Origin: Heyndrickxia acidicola
GTDB lineage: Bacteria; Bacillota; Bacilli; Bacillales; Bacillaceae_C
NCBI RefSeq assembly: GCF_001636425.1
Contig: NZ_KV440953.1
Location: 3,778,001 to 3,842,000, forward strand
Reading direction: 5' to 3'
Length of the DNA: 64,000 nucleotides
The position numbers and the translations under genes are program-made. Position 1 is the stretch's first letter. Each line of letters starts with the position of its first letter. The notes under the pieces were generated by a model. The model saw only the letters and a list, made by a program, of their open reading frames with translations. It ran no database searches and was not told the DNA's origin. This document shows positions 53,796 through 62,866 of this stretch, in pieces.

Positions 53796-53922
53796 ATTGC
53801 AGGGGAGGAGGTGGGGAGTGTGCTGTGGTGTGATAAAGGACGAAAGGGGTCTGACCCTTTTAGTGAAGTAAAGTGATGAAGCGACGTGCGCGAGCGTGGG
53901 TGATTATAGGTCTTTTTACCTG

Positions 53923-53974
53923 TTTCGCCCGATAAATGTTGATTTTCGCCCGAAAACCCACCATTTTCGCCCGA
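53923..53974 (+). repeat. 21-bp phased tandem repeat, TTTCGCCCGA type (three units)
   Basis: TTTCGCCCGA begins at 53923, 53944 and 53965, exactly 21 bases apart, with different 11-base fillers. It lies in a 418-base gene-free gap (53739-54156) that otherwise holds only two terminators. Confidence 0.8.
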
Positions 53975-54117
53975 ATATCCAACGAAATAGCATACGCTGT
54001 CCTTTTAAGGGCTTCCGTTACAAGTAGATGACACACTTTTAAAGCATAAATGAGCATTTTCAATCCCGCTCAACATGTTCTGCGGCTCTAAATCATCAAA
54101 ACACAAAAATCCCAAAC

Positions 54118-54153
54118 AAAAAACCAGCCCTCAAACCGGAGGGCTGGCTTTAA
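54118..54153 (-). terminator. Terminator of the DUF2653-like gene
   Basis: On the reverse strand, AGCCAGCCCTC pairs with GAGGGCTGGTT around CGGTTT, then TTTTTG. Confidence 0.9.
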
Positions 54154-54156
54154 ACA

Positions 54157-54450
54157 TTATCTTACTATTATGGACGCTCCAATGCCTTCACGTTCTTCGA
54201 AGGATAAATCTACGAGGAGACGATCTGGCGCAAAGTTGTGATAGCTTTGCAGGTAGACGGCTACGGCATCAATCACATCTTGTTCATTGAAGCGGTAGGT
54301 GCGGCCATGCGCGATAGCTGTGGCTGCAACACCGTAGGATTGATTGAATTCCAGGTCGACTTCTACATATTCAGGGTCCATGTTTTGCTGTTCTGCTGTA
54401 TATACGCAAACACTATCGATTAAATCCTGCTCATTGAATCGTATTTCCAT
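54157..54450 (-). CDS. DUF2653/YxcD-like protein with internal duplication
   Basis: 97 residues, soluble and acidic. It consists of two tandem copies of one unit: RFNEQDLIDSVCVYTAEQQN followed by EVDLEF and YGVAATAI, then RFNEQDVIDAVAVYLQSYHN followed by LVDLSF and GIGASI. I associate this pattern with the Bacillus YxcD family (DUF2653), of unknown function. It starts 12 bases after the stop of the membrane protein gene upstream on the same strand, so the two form an operon closed by a strong terminator. The start ATG 54450 has AAGGGGAG 8 bases upstream. Confidence 0.75.
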   Translation of the reverse strand: MEIRFNEQDLIDSVCVYTAEQQNMDPEYVEVDLEFNQSYGVAATAIAHGRTYRFNEQDVIDAVAVYLQSYHNFAPDRLLVDLSFEEREGIGASIIVR

Positions 54451-54462
54451 CTTGAACTCCCC

Positions 54463-54894
54463 TTAGTATCTTCTTCTTCCACCGAAGATTCTTCTAATGA
54501 TCCAAATGATAACAACGACAATTAATACGTCAATTAGGATACCTAAGAATGGTACGCCGCCATTTCCATATCCGCCGCCGTAGCTGTAACCGCCGCCGCC
54601 AAATGGGTGGAACATGGAGCCAAGCAGAGCGCCGGCACCAAAGGCAGCTGCGTGTGTAGCAAATGATTTGGCACGGGATGGCTGGTTGTAAGAGCTAGAG
54701 TGAGTATATGAGCTGTTATTGCGAGATACATGGCTGGATGGTGATCTATAGCCAGAGTGATAGGTTCCTGTAGAATGGCTCGTGATCGAATGTGAACCAA
54801 AGGAACTATGGCCTCCGCTGAAGCCTTTTGCCTGCGCAACGTTTGGCACCGCAAAGGCTAGAAGTACGAACAGTGCAAGCATCAATTTCTTCAT
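54463..54894 (-). CDS. Secreted/membrane Ser- and Gly-rich protein
   Basis: 143 residues. The signal peptide MKKLMLALFVLLAFAVPNVA is cleaved near AQA-KG. A Ser/His/Tyr-rich low-complexity region (about 25-75) follows, then AAFGAGALLGS, a glycine cluster GGGGYSYGGGYGNGG, a C-terminal membrane helix (FLGILIDVLIVVVIIWII) and a positive tail RRIFGGRRRY. It is anchored in the membrane by the last helix, with the low-complexity region outside. Paired with the DUF2653-like gene; the pair may act together at the cell surface. Function unknown. Confidence 0.7.
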   Translation of the reverse strand: MKKLMLALFVLLAFAVPNVAQAKGFSGGHSSFGSHSITSHSTGTYHSGYRSPSSHVSRNNSSYTHSSSYNQPSRAKSFATHAAAFGAGALLGSMFHPFGGGGYSYGGGYGNGGVPFLGILIDVLIVVVIIWIIRRIFGGRRRY

Positions 54895-55334
54895 GCTGAA
54901 AACTCCTATCTTTTATCTAATTTATAGATTTATAGTGTGAATTTTTCCCCTCTTGCAGGGGTGAATGAATCTTATCATCTCTTTAAAAATTTGTCTATAC
55001 ATATATTTGTATACCCTATTTTTATGGGATTAATAGCTTTTTTTCTATTAATTTAGCCTGTAGTTGCAGCGGGCCATCACTTGGATTAGTGCTATTGTAC
55101 CCATTTTACATTAAAATAACATGAAAATTTCCTTTAAGACAAGTTAGAAACATCGTTTTTTCCATTTTATTCTAATTTATTGAATGGATGTTTGGTATTT
55201 CTTTCAAAGTGGTACGGTCAGTTGTATTGAAAAAAAGGAGGAGCACCCTTTGAACATGAAAGGAGAAATCAACAGGCAGGAGGTTCGGAGCAAATCCATT
55301 ATCTCTGCTAAACCTAATATTGATTTTACCCCAA
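54895..55334. other. Gene-free AT-rich region
   Basis: Only a weak hairpin ATTAATAG/CTATTAAT at about 55030-55053 is seen. A frame beginning at 55184 runs into repeat A and is not supported as a gene. Confidence 0.5.
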
Positions 55335-55640
55335 TGTTGATTGAAGCGTATGGCACTAGACTCCTGTGGAATCAGCTGGCCTTAGGGAGACCCAGCTGGA
55401 GCTTGCGATGAGGATACTCCCGACCGCTCGCGGAAAGCGAGTGCCTGTAGCGGAAAATCAACCAGCAGGAAGAACAAGGAGCAACCATTACTTCTGCAAA
55501 AGCCAATATTGATCTGGTCCAAAAGTTGATTGAAGCATAAAGCACGAGACCTCTGGAGGAAAAGCGCGGCCCCGCAGAGCATGCGAGAAGGGATGCTCCC
55601 GGCCGCCCGCGGAAAGCGAGTGCTTACATCAGGAATCAAC
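55335..55640. repeat. GC-rich intergenic repeat A, two degraded copies
   Basis: Copies at about 55335-55475 and 55525-55640 share GTTGATTGAAGC, CACxAGAC, CGCGGAAAGCGAGTGC and AATCAAC with those at 9361, 14883 and 15261, but have many substitutions. They are older copies lying in tandem. Bases 55641-55848 show nothing further. Confidence 0.75.
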
Positions 55641-55848
55641 AGTCATGATGAACAGAGCCTTTATCAATTAGCAACAAAGTTTACGTTGTGAAAGGTGATG
55701 AAGGCGCCTTAAAAAAATATGTAAGGCAGTGTTTCTTCAATATAGTATGCATCCTGCCGTCTTTCTACCTATACATACACGATTGCAAATCCATCTTTTA
55801 TCCAGTAATATCAAACTAAATACAGAAAGGGTAGTGGAGTGAACAGCA

Positions 55849-56871
55849 TTGGCAACAATAAAAGATATTGCGAAACGGGCAGGGGTTTCCGTAACCACGG
55901 TTTCCCGGGCTTTAAATGGTTATTCAGATGTAAATGAACAGACACGTAAAAAGATCATGGCAGTAGCCAAAGAGTTGAATTACAGCCCGAATACTTTGGC
56001 CAGAGGACTTGTCATGAATAAGAGCAATACCCTTGGTTTATTGGTATCTGGCATGAGCAAGGAGAGTGTGAAAGACAATTTTACGTACCTTGTGCTTGCA
56101 GGCATTAACCAGTACGCAGGAGAAACGGATTATGATATCGTTCTTTTCAGTACGAACTCCACTAAGCAGCGGGAAAAAACCTATTCTCAGCTTTGCCGTG
56201 AGCGGCGGGTGGATGGAGCAATTATACAGGGAATTCGAACGGATGATCCTTATCTGCATGAAGTAATCGAGAGTGATATCCCTTGTGTGCTAATTGATAT
56301 TTCGGTTGAGTCGGATACCGTCGGCTATGTGACAACCGATAATATTATGGGAGCGAAGAAGGCTGTTCAGCATTTAGTGGAGCTGGGGCATCGCGATATT
56401 GCGATGATTAATGGGCACGACTTTGCTTTTGTCAGCCAAAAGCGGCTGGAAGGATATAAGCTTGGGCTTAAGATTGCAGGCATTCCTTTTCGGAGTGACT
56501 GGGTGGTAAAGGGATTTTTTGAGGAAGCGGAAGCCGAAAAAGCAGCATGGAACCTGCTGGAGAATCATCCTGAAATTACAGCCATCTTTTGTGCAAGCGA
56601 TCTCATGGCGTTTGGAGCCATGTCTGCTGCAAAAAAACGGGGATTAAGGGTTCCAGAGGATCTATCCATTGTTGGATATGATGATATTTTACTTGCATCC
56701 TATTCCAATCCTCCGTTGACAACGATAGCCCAGGATGTCAGCAGACTCGGTTATCATGCCTCTAAACTATTAGTTGAGATGCTGGAAGGCCGGGCGGAAT
56801 CACACAATGTTATTTTGGATACAGCTCTTGTGAATCGCTCTTCAACTGCTAAAAGAAGACCCCTTAAATAA
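55849..56871 (+). CDS. LacI-family transcriptional repressor
   Basis: 340 residues from TTG 55849 (GTGGAGTG upstream). The helix-turn-helix and hinge are ATIKDIAKRAGVSVTTVSRA and VNEQTRKKIMAVAKELNYSPN. The periplasmic-binding-like effector domain shows TLGLLVSGMS, RRVDGAIIQGI, YVTTDNIMGAKKAV, FCASDLMAFGAM and SIVGYDDILLASYSNPPLTT. It stands directly upstream of a debranching-like enzyme and ABC transporter genes whose promoter carries three GAAACGTTTC-type sites, so it most likely controls them and is relieved by an oligosaccharide. Confidence 0.93.
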   Translation: MATIKDIAKRAGVSVTTVSRALNGYSDVNEQTRKKIMAVAKELNYSPNTLARGLVMNKSNTLGLLVSGMSKESVKDNFTYLVLAGINQYAGETDYDIVLFSTNSTKQREKTYSQLCRERRVDGAIIQGIRTDDPYLHEVIESDIPCVLIDISVESDTVGYVTTDNIMGAKKAVQHLVELGHRDIAMINGHDFAFVSQKRLEGYKLGLKIAGIPFRSDWVVKGFFEEAEAEKAAWNLLENHPEITAIFCASDLMAFGAMSAAKKRGLRVPEDLSIVGYDDILLASYSNPPLTTIAQDVSRLGYHASKLLVEMLEGRAESHNVILDTALVNRSSTAKRRPLK

Positions 56872-56919
56872 TTGTAAAAGCCAGAAATAAAAAGGTACTT
56901 AATTTTTTAACTTTTTTTC

Positions 56920-56948
56920 TGGACATAATCCGAAACGTTTCGTATAAT
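56920..56948 (+). promoter_or_regulatory. Promoter with embedded operator
   Basis: -35 TGGACA (56920-56925), spacer of 17, -10 TATAAT (56943-56948). The operator CGAAACGTTTCG (56931-56942) fills the spacer, so a bound repressor would block RNA polymerase. Confidence 0.85.
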
Positions 56949-56966
56949 CTGAATATACATCGGATC

Positions 56967-57054
56967 CGAAACGTTTCCAGTATAAATTAAATCGCTTTCA
57001 TTTTTGGGTTTTAACAAATAAAATATTTTTTTGCGGAAAATCCAAAACGTTTCG
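56967..57054 (+). promoter_or_regulatory. Two further LacI-type operators
   Basis: CGAAACGTTTCC (56967-56978) and CAAAACGTTTCG (57043-57054) lie downstream of the promoter. With the site inside the promoter they give three operators for the LacI protein encoded just upstream. Confidence 0.75.
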
Positions 57055-57071
57055 GGTGGCAGGAGGATGAC

Positions 57072-59168
57072 ATGGATTATCGAGTGATTAAAGAGAATGA
57101 CCTATTTTTATTAACAGACAGCTCGGGCAATATCCCGGAAAACCATCCCTATGGACTAGGGCTTTACTCGAAGGATACTCGTTTTTTAAGTAAGCTGGAT
57201 GTGAAAATAAACGGAGAAGAGCCTATTCTTCTTTCATCTGATGCTTCTGAAAACTATGAAGCTAATATTATCTTAACGAACCCTCATATGGAAAAAGAGG
57301 GGGAGCTGGTGCTTTGGAGAGAATCAGTTGAAATTAGAAGAAAGCGTTTTATCCATGATTATGTGTTATATGAAACTATTACTGTTAAAAACTATTATCC
57401 AAAGCCAGTGGAATTTGATGTAAACGTATTAGTGGATGTGGATTTTGCCGACATGTTCATCATAAGGGGTTTCCAATATGGGGAAATCGGGAACCGTACA
57501 GGGCAGAAAGTCGACAGACAGCAGCTTTCCTTCCATTACGTTGGAGCAGATGATGTCGATCGCTCTACGTATATCCAATGGGACCGCAAAGAAAAGCGAG
57601 TAGACGAGAACGGTGAAATTGTGTTCCACTTCCAATTGGAAAACGGACAGGAAGAATCCGTAACCATGACCATTCGTCCTGAAACAGGCAGCGGAAGCCG
57701 CAAAGAAGTGCTTCCAAAAGAAGAAGCGATGAGCAGGCTCAAGGCATCCTATGCAGAGTGGGAAGAGAAAACGGCAAGCGTCCGGACGGATCATCCGGAG
57801 CTGCAGAAGCTTGTAGACCGGGGACTTGCTGATATAAAGGTTCTTTTAACAGATATTGGCCACGGCAGCTTTCCAACGGCGGGGCTTCCATGGTTTGGCG
57901 TTCCGTTTGGAAGGGACAGCCTGATTGCAGCCTTGCAAATGCTTGCCTTTAATCCGGAAATTGCAAAGGGAACTCTGAAAACGCTTGCTGATAAACAGGG
58001 TACTGAAGTCAATGAGTGGCGGGATGAGCAGCCAGGAAAAATTATGCACGAAATTCGTTTCGGGGAGTTAGCAAATACGAATCAAGTTCCCTTCACGCCT
58101 TATTACGGATCGATTGATTCCACGCCATTATTCCTTATGCTGTTAACGGAATATGTAAAATGGACGGGTGATTTAGGAATCGTAGAGGAATTAAGAGGAA
58201 ACATTGATGCTGCGCTGAATTGGATCGATCAGTACGGTGACCGTGATGAGGATATGTTTATCGAATACCATCAGGAATCCAGCAAGGGCATTGCCAACCA
58301 GGGATGGAAGGATTCCGGTGATTCCGTTGTTCACAGAAACGGTGACTATGCAAAGACACCGATTGCATTGGCTGAAGTCCAAGGGTATGTATACCAGGCA
58401 AAAATGGGGATTGCGGATATTTTTGAAACATTGGGAAAAGCAGAAGCTGCCAAGCGCTTGCGTGAACAGGCTCAAGAATTGAAAGTGAAATTCCACGAAG
58501 CTTTTTGGATGGAAGAGCATGGGTTTTATGCGATTGCACTTGACCAGGACAAAAAGCAGGTGGGCACTATTACTTCCAATCCTGGACATATTCTTCTTTC
58601 CGGTATGCTAGAGAAAGAAAATGAAAAAGCGGTGGTGGAAACGCTTGTTTCTCCAAAAATGTTCTCGGGCTATGGAATCCGCACCATGGGGGAAGGCGAA
58701 GCTGCTTACAACCCAATGAGCTATCATGATGGAAGCATTTGGCCGCACGATAACAGCATGATTTTACTGGGGATGTCAAAAGCCGGTTATACGGATGCTG
58801 CCTCTGTTGTCATGAATGGACTTTTGGAAGCTGCCAAGGGCTTTGAGTATAACCGACTGCCTGAATTGTTCTGCGGCTACAGCGATTCTCTCGGCAAGCC
58901 AATCAAGTATCCGGTTGCTTGCTCACCGCAGGCCTGGGCGGCAGGAACGCCATTATTAATGGTACAATCTTTATTGGGTCTCTATCCGGATGTGCTGAAG
59001 AAGGAGATTACACTTTCTCCAACTCTGCTGGATTCAATGAACGTCCTGGAAGTGAACCATATTTCCATAGGTGAAGGATTCTTATCGGTTTCCGTTACAC
59101 GCAATGAGGGCGGCCTTGATGTCCAAGTGACGGAAAACACGACAGGCTATCAGGTTGTAAGTAAGTAG
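57072..59168 (+). CDS. Amylo-alpha-1,6-glucosidase/glycogen-debranching-type enzyme
   Basis: 698 residues, AGGAGGATG 5-6 bases before ATG 57072. The N-terminal beta-sandwich domain (about 10-230; YGLGLYSKDTRFLSKLDV, FDVNVLVDVDFADMF) is of the debranching-enzyme N-bis type. The (alpha/alpha)6 barrel (about 255-650) has GLPWFGVPFGRDSLIAALQM, NQGWKDSGDSVVHRNG, with acidic catalytic candidates, and MSYHDGSIWPHDNSM. Such enzymes trim alpha-1,6 or other alpha-glucosidic side branches in the cytosol. Genes for a binding protein and two permeases follow, so an imported alpha-gluco-oligosaccharide is the likely substrate. Confidence 0.88.
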   Translation: MDYRVIKENDLFLLTDSSGNIPENHPYGLGLYSKDTRFLSKLDVKINGEEPILLSSDASENYEANIILTNPHMEKEGELVLWRESVEIRRKRFIHDYVLYETITVKNYYPKPVEFDVNVLVDVDFADMFIIRGFQYGEIGNRTGQKVDRQQLSFHYVGADDVDRSTYIQWDRKEKRVDENGEIVFHFQLENGQEESVTMTIRPETGSGSRKEVLPKEEAMSRLKASYAEWEEKTASVRTDHPELQKLVDRGLADIKVLLTDIGHGSFPTAGLPWFGVPFGRDSLIAALQMLAFNPEIAKGTLKTLADKQGTEVNEWRDEQPGKIMHEIRFGELANTNQVPFTPYYGSIDSTPLFLMLLTEYVKWTGDLGIVEELRGNIDAALNWIDQYGDRDEDMFIEYHQESSKGIANQGWKDSGDSVVHRNGDYAKTPIALAEVQGYVYQAKMGIADIFETLGKAEAAKRLREQAQELKVKFHEAFWMEEHGFYAIALDQDKKQVGTITSNPGHILLSGMLEKENEKAVVETLVSPKMFSGYGIRTMGEGEAAYNPMSYHDGSIWPHDNSMILLGMSKAGYTDAASVVMNGLLEAAKGFEYNRLPELFCGYSDSLGKPIKYPVACSPQAWAAGTPLLMVQSLLGLYPDVLKKEITLSPTLLDSMNVLEVNHISIGEGFLSVSVTRNEGGLDVQVTENTTGYQVVSK

Positions 59169-59236
59169 TTTTGTTTTAGGTAATTCTGATGTAAAAATTT
59201 TAAATTATTCATTCATTGTCCTGAGGAGGATTAAAC

Positions 59237-60481
59237 ATGAAAAACAGAATTATTGGAGCAGCAACAGCCGTTGTACTAAGTGCAGGATTAATTGCGGGAT
59301 GCAGTTCAAACGGTTCCGGCAGCAGTTCAAACGGAGGCAAGGTAACATTAAAGCTTGGCATGTGGGCATCCAGTCCAGCTGAAAAGCAATTGGTGGACAA
59401 ACAAATTGCAGCTTTTGAAAAAGCAAATCCAAATATCACCGTTAAAGAGCAGGTTATTACAGGGAACTATCTTCAGGCCCTTCAGCCGATGCTTGCATCA
59501 AAAACAGCGCCTGATATTTTCTATGTCGATTCTTCCTATGCACCAACACTGGAGGATTCAGGAGTATTAGCACCGCTTGACAGTGATATTAAAGACCAAA
59601 ATGTGGACACAAGCGATTTTGCGCCAGCTGCTTTAAAAGCATTCCAATGGAAAGGCACTACTTACGGCCTGCCTAAAGACATAAATGCAATGGCGCTTGA
59701 ATACAACCCGGCACTACTCGCGAAGGCTGGCATCAAAACGCCGCCAAAATCGTTTGAAGAGTTTGAAAAGGATGCAGCATTGTTAAAGGCGAAAGGGATC
59801 GCACCGCTGTCTATGCCAAACGATGTAGCCCGCTACTATCCGCTTATCACAGACTTTGGCGGCAGCTACTACGATGCTACCAACAATAAAGTAACATTGG
59901 ATGATCCTTCTAACAAACCGGGATTACAGTACTTTTTAGATAACGTTAAAAATAAAAACATCGTTGTACCGAAGGATTTAGGCGGTGACTGGGCAGGTGT
60001 GCCTTTCTCCCAAGGGAAAGTGGCAATGGCGCTTGAAGGAGCATGGATCATTCCGTTTATGACACAATCCGCACCAAACATGAAATATGGCATCACAGAT
60101 TTCCCGACAGCTAACGGAAAGAGCTCCAATGTAACCTATACAGTAAGCTATTCTATGGCTAAATCTACACAGCATCCAAAAGAAGCAGCTAAATTATTGT
60201 TCTTCATGACAGGAAAAGATGCAGAAAAAATGACGGCTGAGTCCGGTCTTGCTATTCCTTCACGTACGAGCCAGCAGGATGTTTTCTTAAGTAAAAATCC
60301 AAGCTATAAAGCATTCGTAAATGGCGTTGCCAACGCAACTCCTTATCAGTACGGAACATATGGACAAAACTTCGTGGATGCGATTAACAAAGCAACAGAA
60401 GCGGGTGCTTTACAAGGGCTTTCTACCTCAAAGGTTCTGTCTCAAGCACAGCAAACAGTCCAAAGCCAATCGAACCAATAA
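59237..60481 (+). CDS. ABC transporter oligosaccharide-binding lipoprotein
   Basis: 414 residues; GAGGAGG 8 bases before ATG 59237. Lipobox LIAGCSSN, then a Ser/Gly linker and a two-lobed binding fold: LKLGMWASSPAEKQLVDKQI, APDIFYVDSSYAPTLED (with Thr for Ala), YGLPKDINAMALEYNP, GVPFSQGKVAMALEGAW and KEAAKLLFFM. It captures the sugar outside the membrane and delivers it to the permease pair downstream. The ATPase subunit is not encoded here, as in many Bacillus sugar importers that share MsmX. Confidence 0.93.
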   Translation: MKNRIIGAATAVVLSAGLIAGCSSNGSGSSSNGGKVTLKLGMWASSPAEKQLVDKQIAAFEKANPNITVKEQVITGNYLQALQPMLASKTAPDIFYVDSSYAPTLEDSGVLAPLDSDIKDQNVDTSDFAPAALKAFQWKGTTYGLPKDINAMALEYNPALLAKAGIKTPPKSFEEFEKDAALLKAKGIAPLSMPNDVARYYPLITDFGGSYYDATNNKVTLDDPSNKPGLQYFLDNVKNKNIVVPKDLGGDWAGVPFSQGKVAMALEGAWIIPFMTQSAPNMKYGITDFPTANGKSSNVTYTVSYSMAKSTQHPKEAAKLLFFMTGKDAEKMTAESGLAIPSRTSQQDVFLSKNPSYKAFVNGVANATPYQYGTYGQNFVDAINKATEAGALQGLSTSKVLSQAQQTVQSQSNQ

Positions 60482-60497
60482 TATGAATGTGACTCCG

Positions 60498-60530
60498 AAC
60501 AAATGCAAACCGTCATGGTTTGCATTTGTT
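60498..60530 (+). other. Perfect 14-base hairpin between binding-protein and permease genes
   Basis: AACAAATGCAAACC pairs without mismatch with GGTTTGCATTTGTT around GTCAT. No T-run follows. It probably stabilises the upstream mRNA so that the binding protein is made in excess of the permeases. Confidence 0.7.
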
Positions 60531-60561
60531 TGAATCATTTTCTGTTAGGAAGTGATAAAAC

Positions 60562-61464
60562 ATGAAGAAAATAAGAAGACGAAGCCTCAGGCAGAATAAT
60601 TGGGATCAGGGAATGGCAGGCTATCTTTTTCTATTGCCAGCTCTTGTATCATTACTGGTCTTTTTGATTGGGCCGATTTTGTACGCATTTTACATTAGCT
60701 TTTTTCACTTTTCATTCTTAGATCCGCAAAATAAAAAATTTGCAGGTTTATCGAACTATATCCATTTATTCAGTGATCCAGAATTCCTTAGAGCTTTAGG
60801 AAATACGTCTCTTTATACCATTGTGGTGGTACCTGTTCAAACCGCTATTGCGCTGTTTTTAGCATTGATCGTCAACAATATCAGGGGCAAGACGTTTTTC
60901 CGGGTGGCCTATTATCTGCCTACTGTCACTTCGACCGTAGCGGTCAGCGTCATGTTCATGTTTATTTTTGAGCCTGATGGCATATTAAATAAGCTTTTGG
61001 CCAACTTTGGCATCCACGGGCCCAACTATTTCAACAGTCCGACCTTTGCACTTCCAGCTATTATGACCATGGCGGTCTGGTCCAGTGTCGGCCAGTTCAT
61101 GATCATCTATTTGGCGGGCCTTCAGGATATTCCGGAAGAAGTGTATGAGGCAGCTGAACTGGATGGTGCAAGAGGCTGGAATCTTCTGCGCTATGTCACC
61201 ATTCCTTTATTGCGCCGCACGACCTTCTTGAATGTAGTTATGTCGATGATCGGCACCTTCCAGGTATTCGACCAGGTATACGTTGTTTCAGGTGGAAATG
61301 GCGGACCGTTAGACTCTACCTTATCCGTCGTGCTCGATATCTTTAATAAGGGCTTTAAAACCATGCAAATGGGCTACGCCTCAGCAATGGCATTCGTATT
61401 ATTTGGCATCATTCTGATCTTAACGCTTTTACAGAACCTTTTCTTAGGGAAAGAAGAGGATTAA
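60562..61464 (+). CDS. ABC sugar permease, MalF/UgpA type
   Basis: 300 residues, six membrane helices (first about 17-40). The cytoplasmic EAA loop that contacts the ATPase is EAAELDGARGWNLLRYVTIP near residue 195. YYLPTVTSTVAVSVMFMFIF and DQVYVVSGGNGGP are typical of the MalF class. TAGGAAGTG precedes ATG 60562. It forms a heterodimeric channel with the next gene product. Confidence 0.94.
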   Translation: MKKIRRRSLRQNNWDQGMAGYLFLLPALVSLLVFLIGPILYAFYISFFHFSFLDPQNKKFAGLSNYIHLFSDPEFLRALGNTSLYTIVVVPVQTAIALFLALIVNNIRGKTFFRVAYYLPTVTSTVAVSVMFMFIFEPDGILNKLLANFGIHGPNYFNSPTFALPAIMTMAVWSSVGQFMIIYLAGLQDIPEEVYEAAELDGARGWNLLRYVTIPLLRRTTFLNVVMSMIGTFQVFDQVYVVSGGNGGPLDSTLSVVLDIFNKGFKTMQMGYASAMAFVLFGIILILTLLQNLFLGKEED

Positions 61465-61477
61465 GGGGGAAAGGAAA

Positions 61478-62284
61478 TTGAAGAAAAACCGTGTAGCCCT
61501 CTATGTGGTCGCAATCATCTACTCGTTTTTAACACTCATACCATTTCTATGGTCGATCTATACATCCCTGAAACCAACGGATGAAGTCTTTAACTTCTGG
61601 ACACCTTTAAACAAGCTGAGCTTCTCAAGCTATAGTTATATTTTGAAAAACTTTCCATTTGGGCAATGGCTGTTTAACAGCTTGCTTGTGGCCATTATTG
61701 TGACAATCGGAAATCTCATTGTCAATACAATGGCAGGGTATGCTTTTGCACGATTCAAGTTTCCGCTCCGCGGCGTGCTGTTTTATGTATTTCTCGCCAT
61801 CATGATGATACCTGGACAAGTACTGCTCATTCCTATTTATATGCTCCTGGCTAATTTGGGCTGGATTGACACTTATAAAGGATTGACCATTCCATTCTTA
61901 ATGAGTCCATTTATGATTTTCCTGGCGAGACAGTTTTTCCTTGGCGTACCAAAGGAGCTTGAGGAAGCAGCCCAAATAGATGGGTTAGGAAAATGGGGGA
62001 TTTTCTTTAAAATATTCCTGCCGCTTTCCCGCCCGCTTTTGGCAACACAAATTATCTTTACGTTCCAGGGAAACTGGAATTCATTCTTATGGCCGGTGCT
62101 TTTATCAACCAGCTCCGACAAATACACATTGCCTGTCGGCTTGAATTCCTTCTATGGACAATACAGTGCCTATTGGAACAGCGTAATGGCCGGTGTTATC
62201 ATGTTAACGCTGCCGATGATTATCATCTTCCTTATTTTCCAAAAGCAATTTGTAAAAGGAATATCTACTTCGGGTATTAAATAA
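61478..62284 (+). CDS. ABC sugar permease, MalG/UgpE type
   Basis: 268 residues from TTG 61478, 13 bases after the first permease; GGGGGAAAGG is the binding site. Six membrane helices; YTSLKPTDEVFNFW after helix 1, MAGYAFARFKFPLRG, and the EAA loop EAAQIDGLGKWGIFFKIFLP near residue 165. It partners with the MalF-type permease. End of the operon, with a terminator following. Confidence 0.94.
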   Translation: MKKNRVALYVVAIIYSFLTLIPFLWSIYTSLKPTDEVFNFWTPLNKLSFSSYSYILKNFPFGQWLFNSLLVAIIVTIGNLIVNTMAGYAFARFKFPLRGVLFYVFLAIMMIPGQVLLIPIYMLLANLGWIDTYKGLTIPFLMSPFMIFLARQFFLGVPKELEEAAQIDGLGKWGIFFKIFLPLSRPLLATQIIFTFQGNWNSFLWPVLLSTSSDKYTLPVGLNSFYGQYSAYWNSVMAGVIMLTLPMIIIFLIFQKQFVKGISTSGIK

Positions 62285-62291
62285 AAGCTGA

Positions 62292-62328
62292 TGAGAGTGT
62301 GAAATCTATGATTTTGCGCTCTTTTTTT
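62292..62328 (+). terminator. Terminator of the LacI-regulated operon
   Basis: GAGTGTGAAATC pairs (with four G-U pairs) with GATTTTGCGCTC, then TTTTTTT. Confidence 0.8.
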
Positions 62329-62514
62329 GTGTTCCTTTTGAACATGCGTCTGCCAATAGGTTTACTCGCTGGTATAAGACAGGGATATGAAAATGGGAGA
62401 GTACATTAAATAGAATGGTGAGATTATCGGTCATGAGTTCAAGATTAAAGTCGTTAAGTTAATATCATAGATGAAATCGCATAAGTGGCTGTCCATGCCT
62501 GTATCGTACTATAA

Positions 62515-62748
62515 GCGGGTGCATGGTATCGCATTATTGATGATAAAACTGGTGAGATTCGTGAATACAACGGACAAGATTTGAAGTTTAATGGACAGGC
62601 TAAGCTTGTTGAATTCCTTCATGAAAATGAAGAGATTCTCAATGAACTGGAAGCCAAGATTCGTGGAGTAGAAGTAGAACTTCCGGATGGTGCGTCTGTT
62701 GATGAAGAAGGCTATAGTGTAGAAGAAGCACTGGAATCAGCCAGTTAA
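62515..62748 (+). pseudogene. Gene fragment without start codon
   Basis: An open frame directly after TAA, coding AWYRIIDDKTGEIREYNGQD, KLVEFLHENEEILNELEAK and VELPDGASVDEEGYSVEEAL. Composition and codon use look like real protein, but there is no start codon or binding site. Scraps of frame upstream (62400-62515) suggest frameshifts. I do not recognise the family; it may be phage-derived. Confidence 0.45.
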
Positions 62749-62866
62749 TAGCTTAATAAACAGTTTATGCTAATTTAAGAAGGTAAGTGTTTAAGTTCCT
62801 TGCCTTTTGTATTAGGATAAAAAACTAAAAAGCCTTTCTAAAAAAGGGGAGATACGAAGTGGATAA

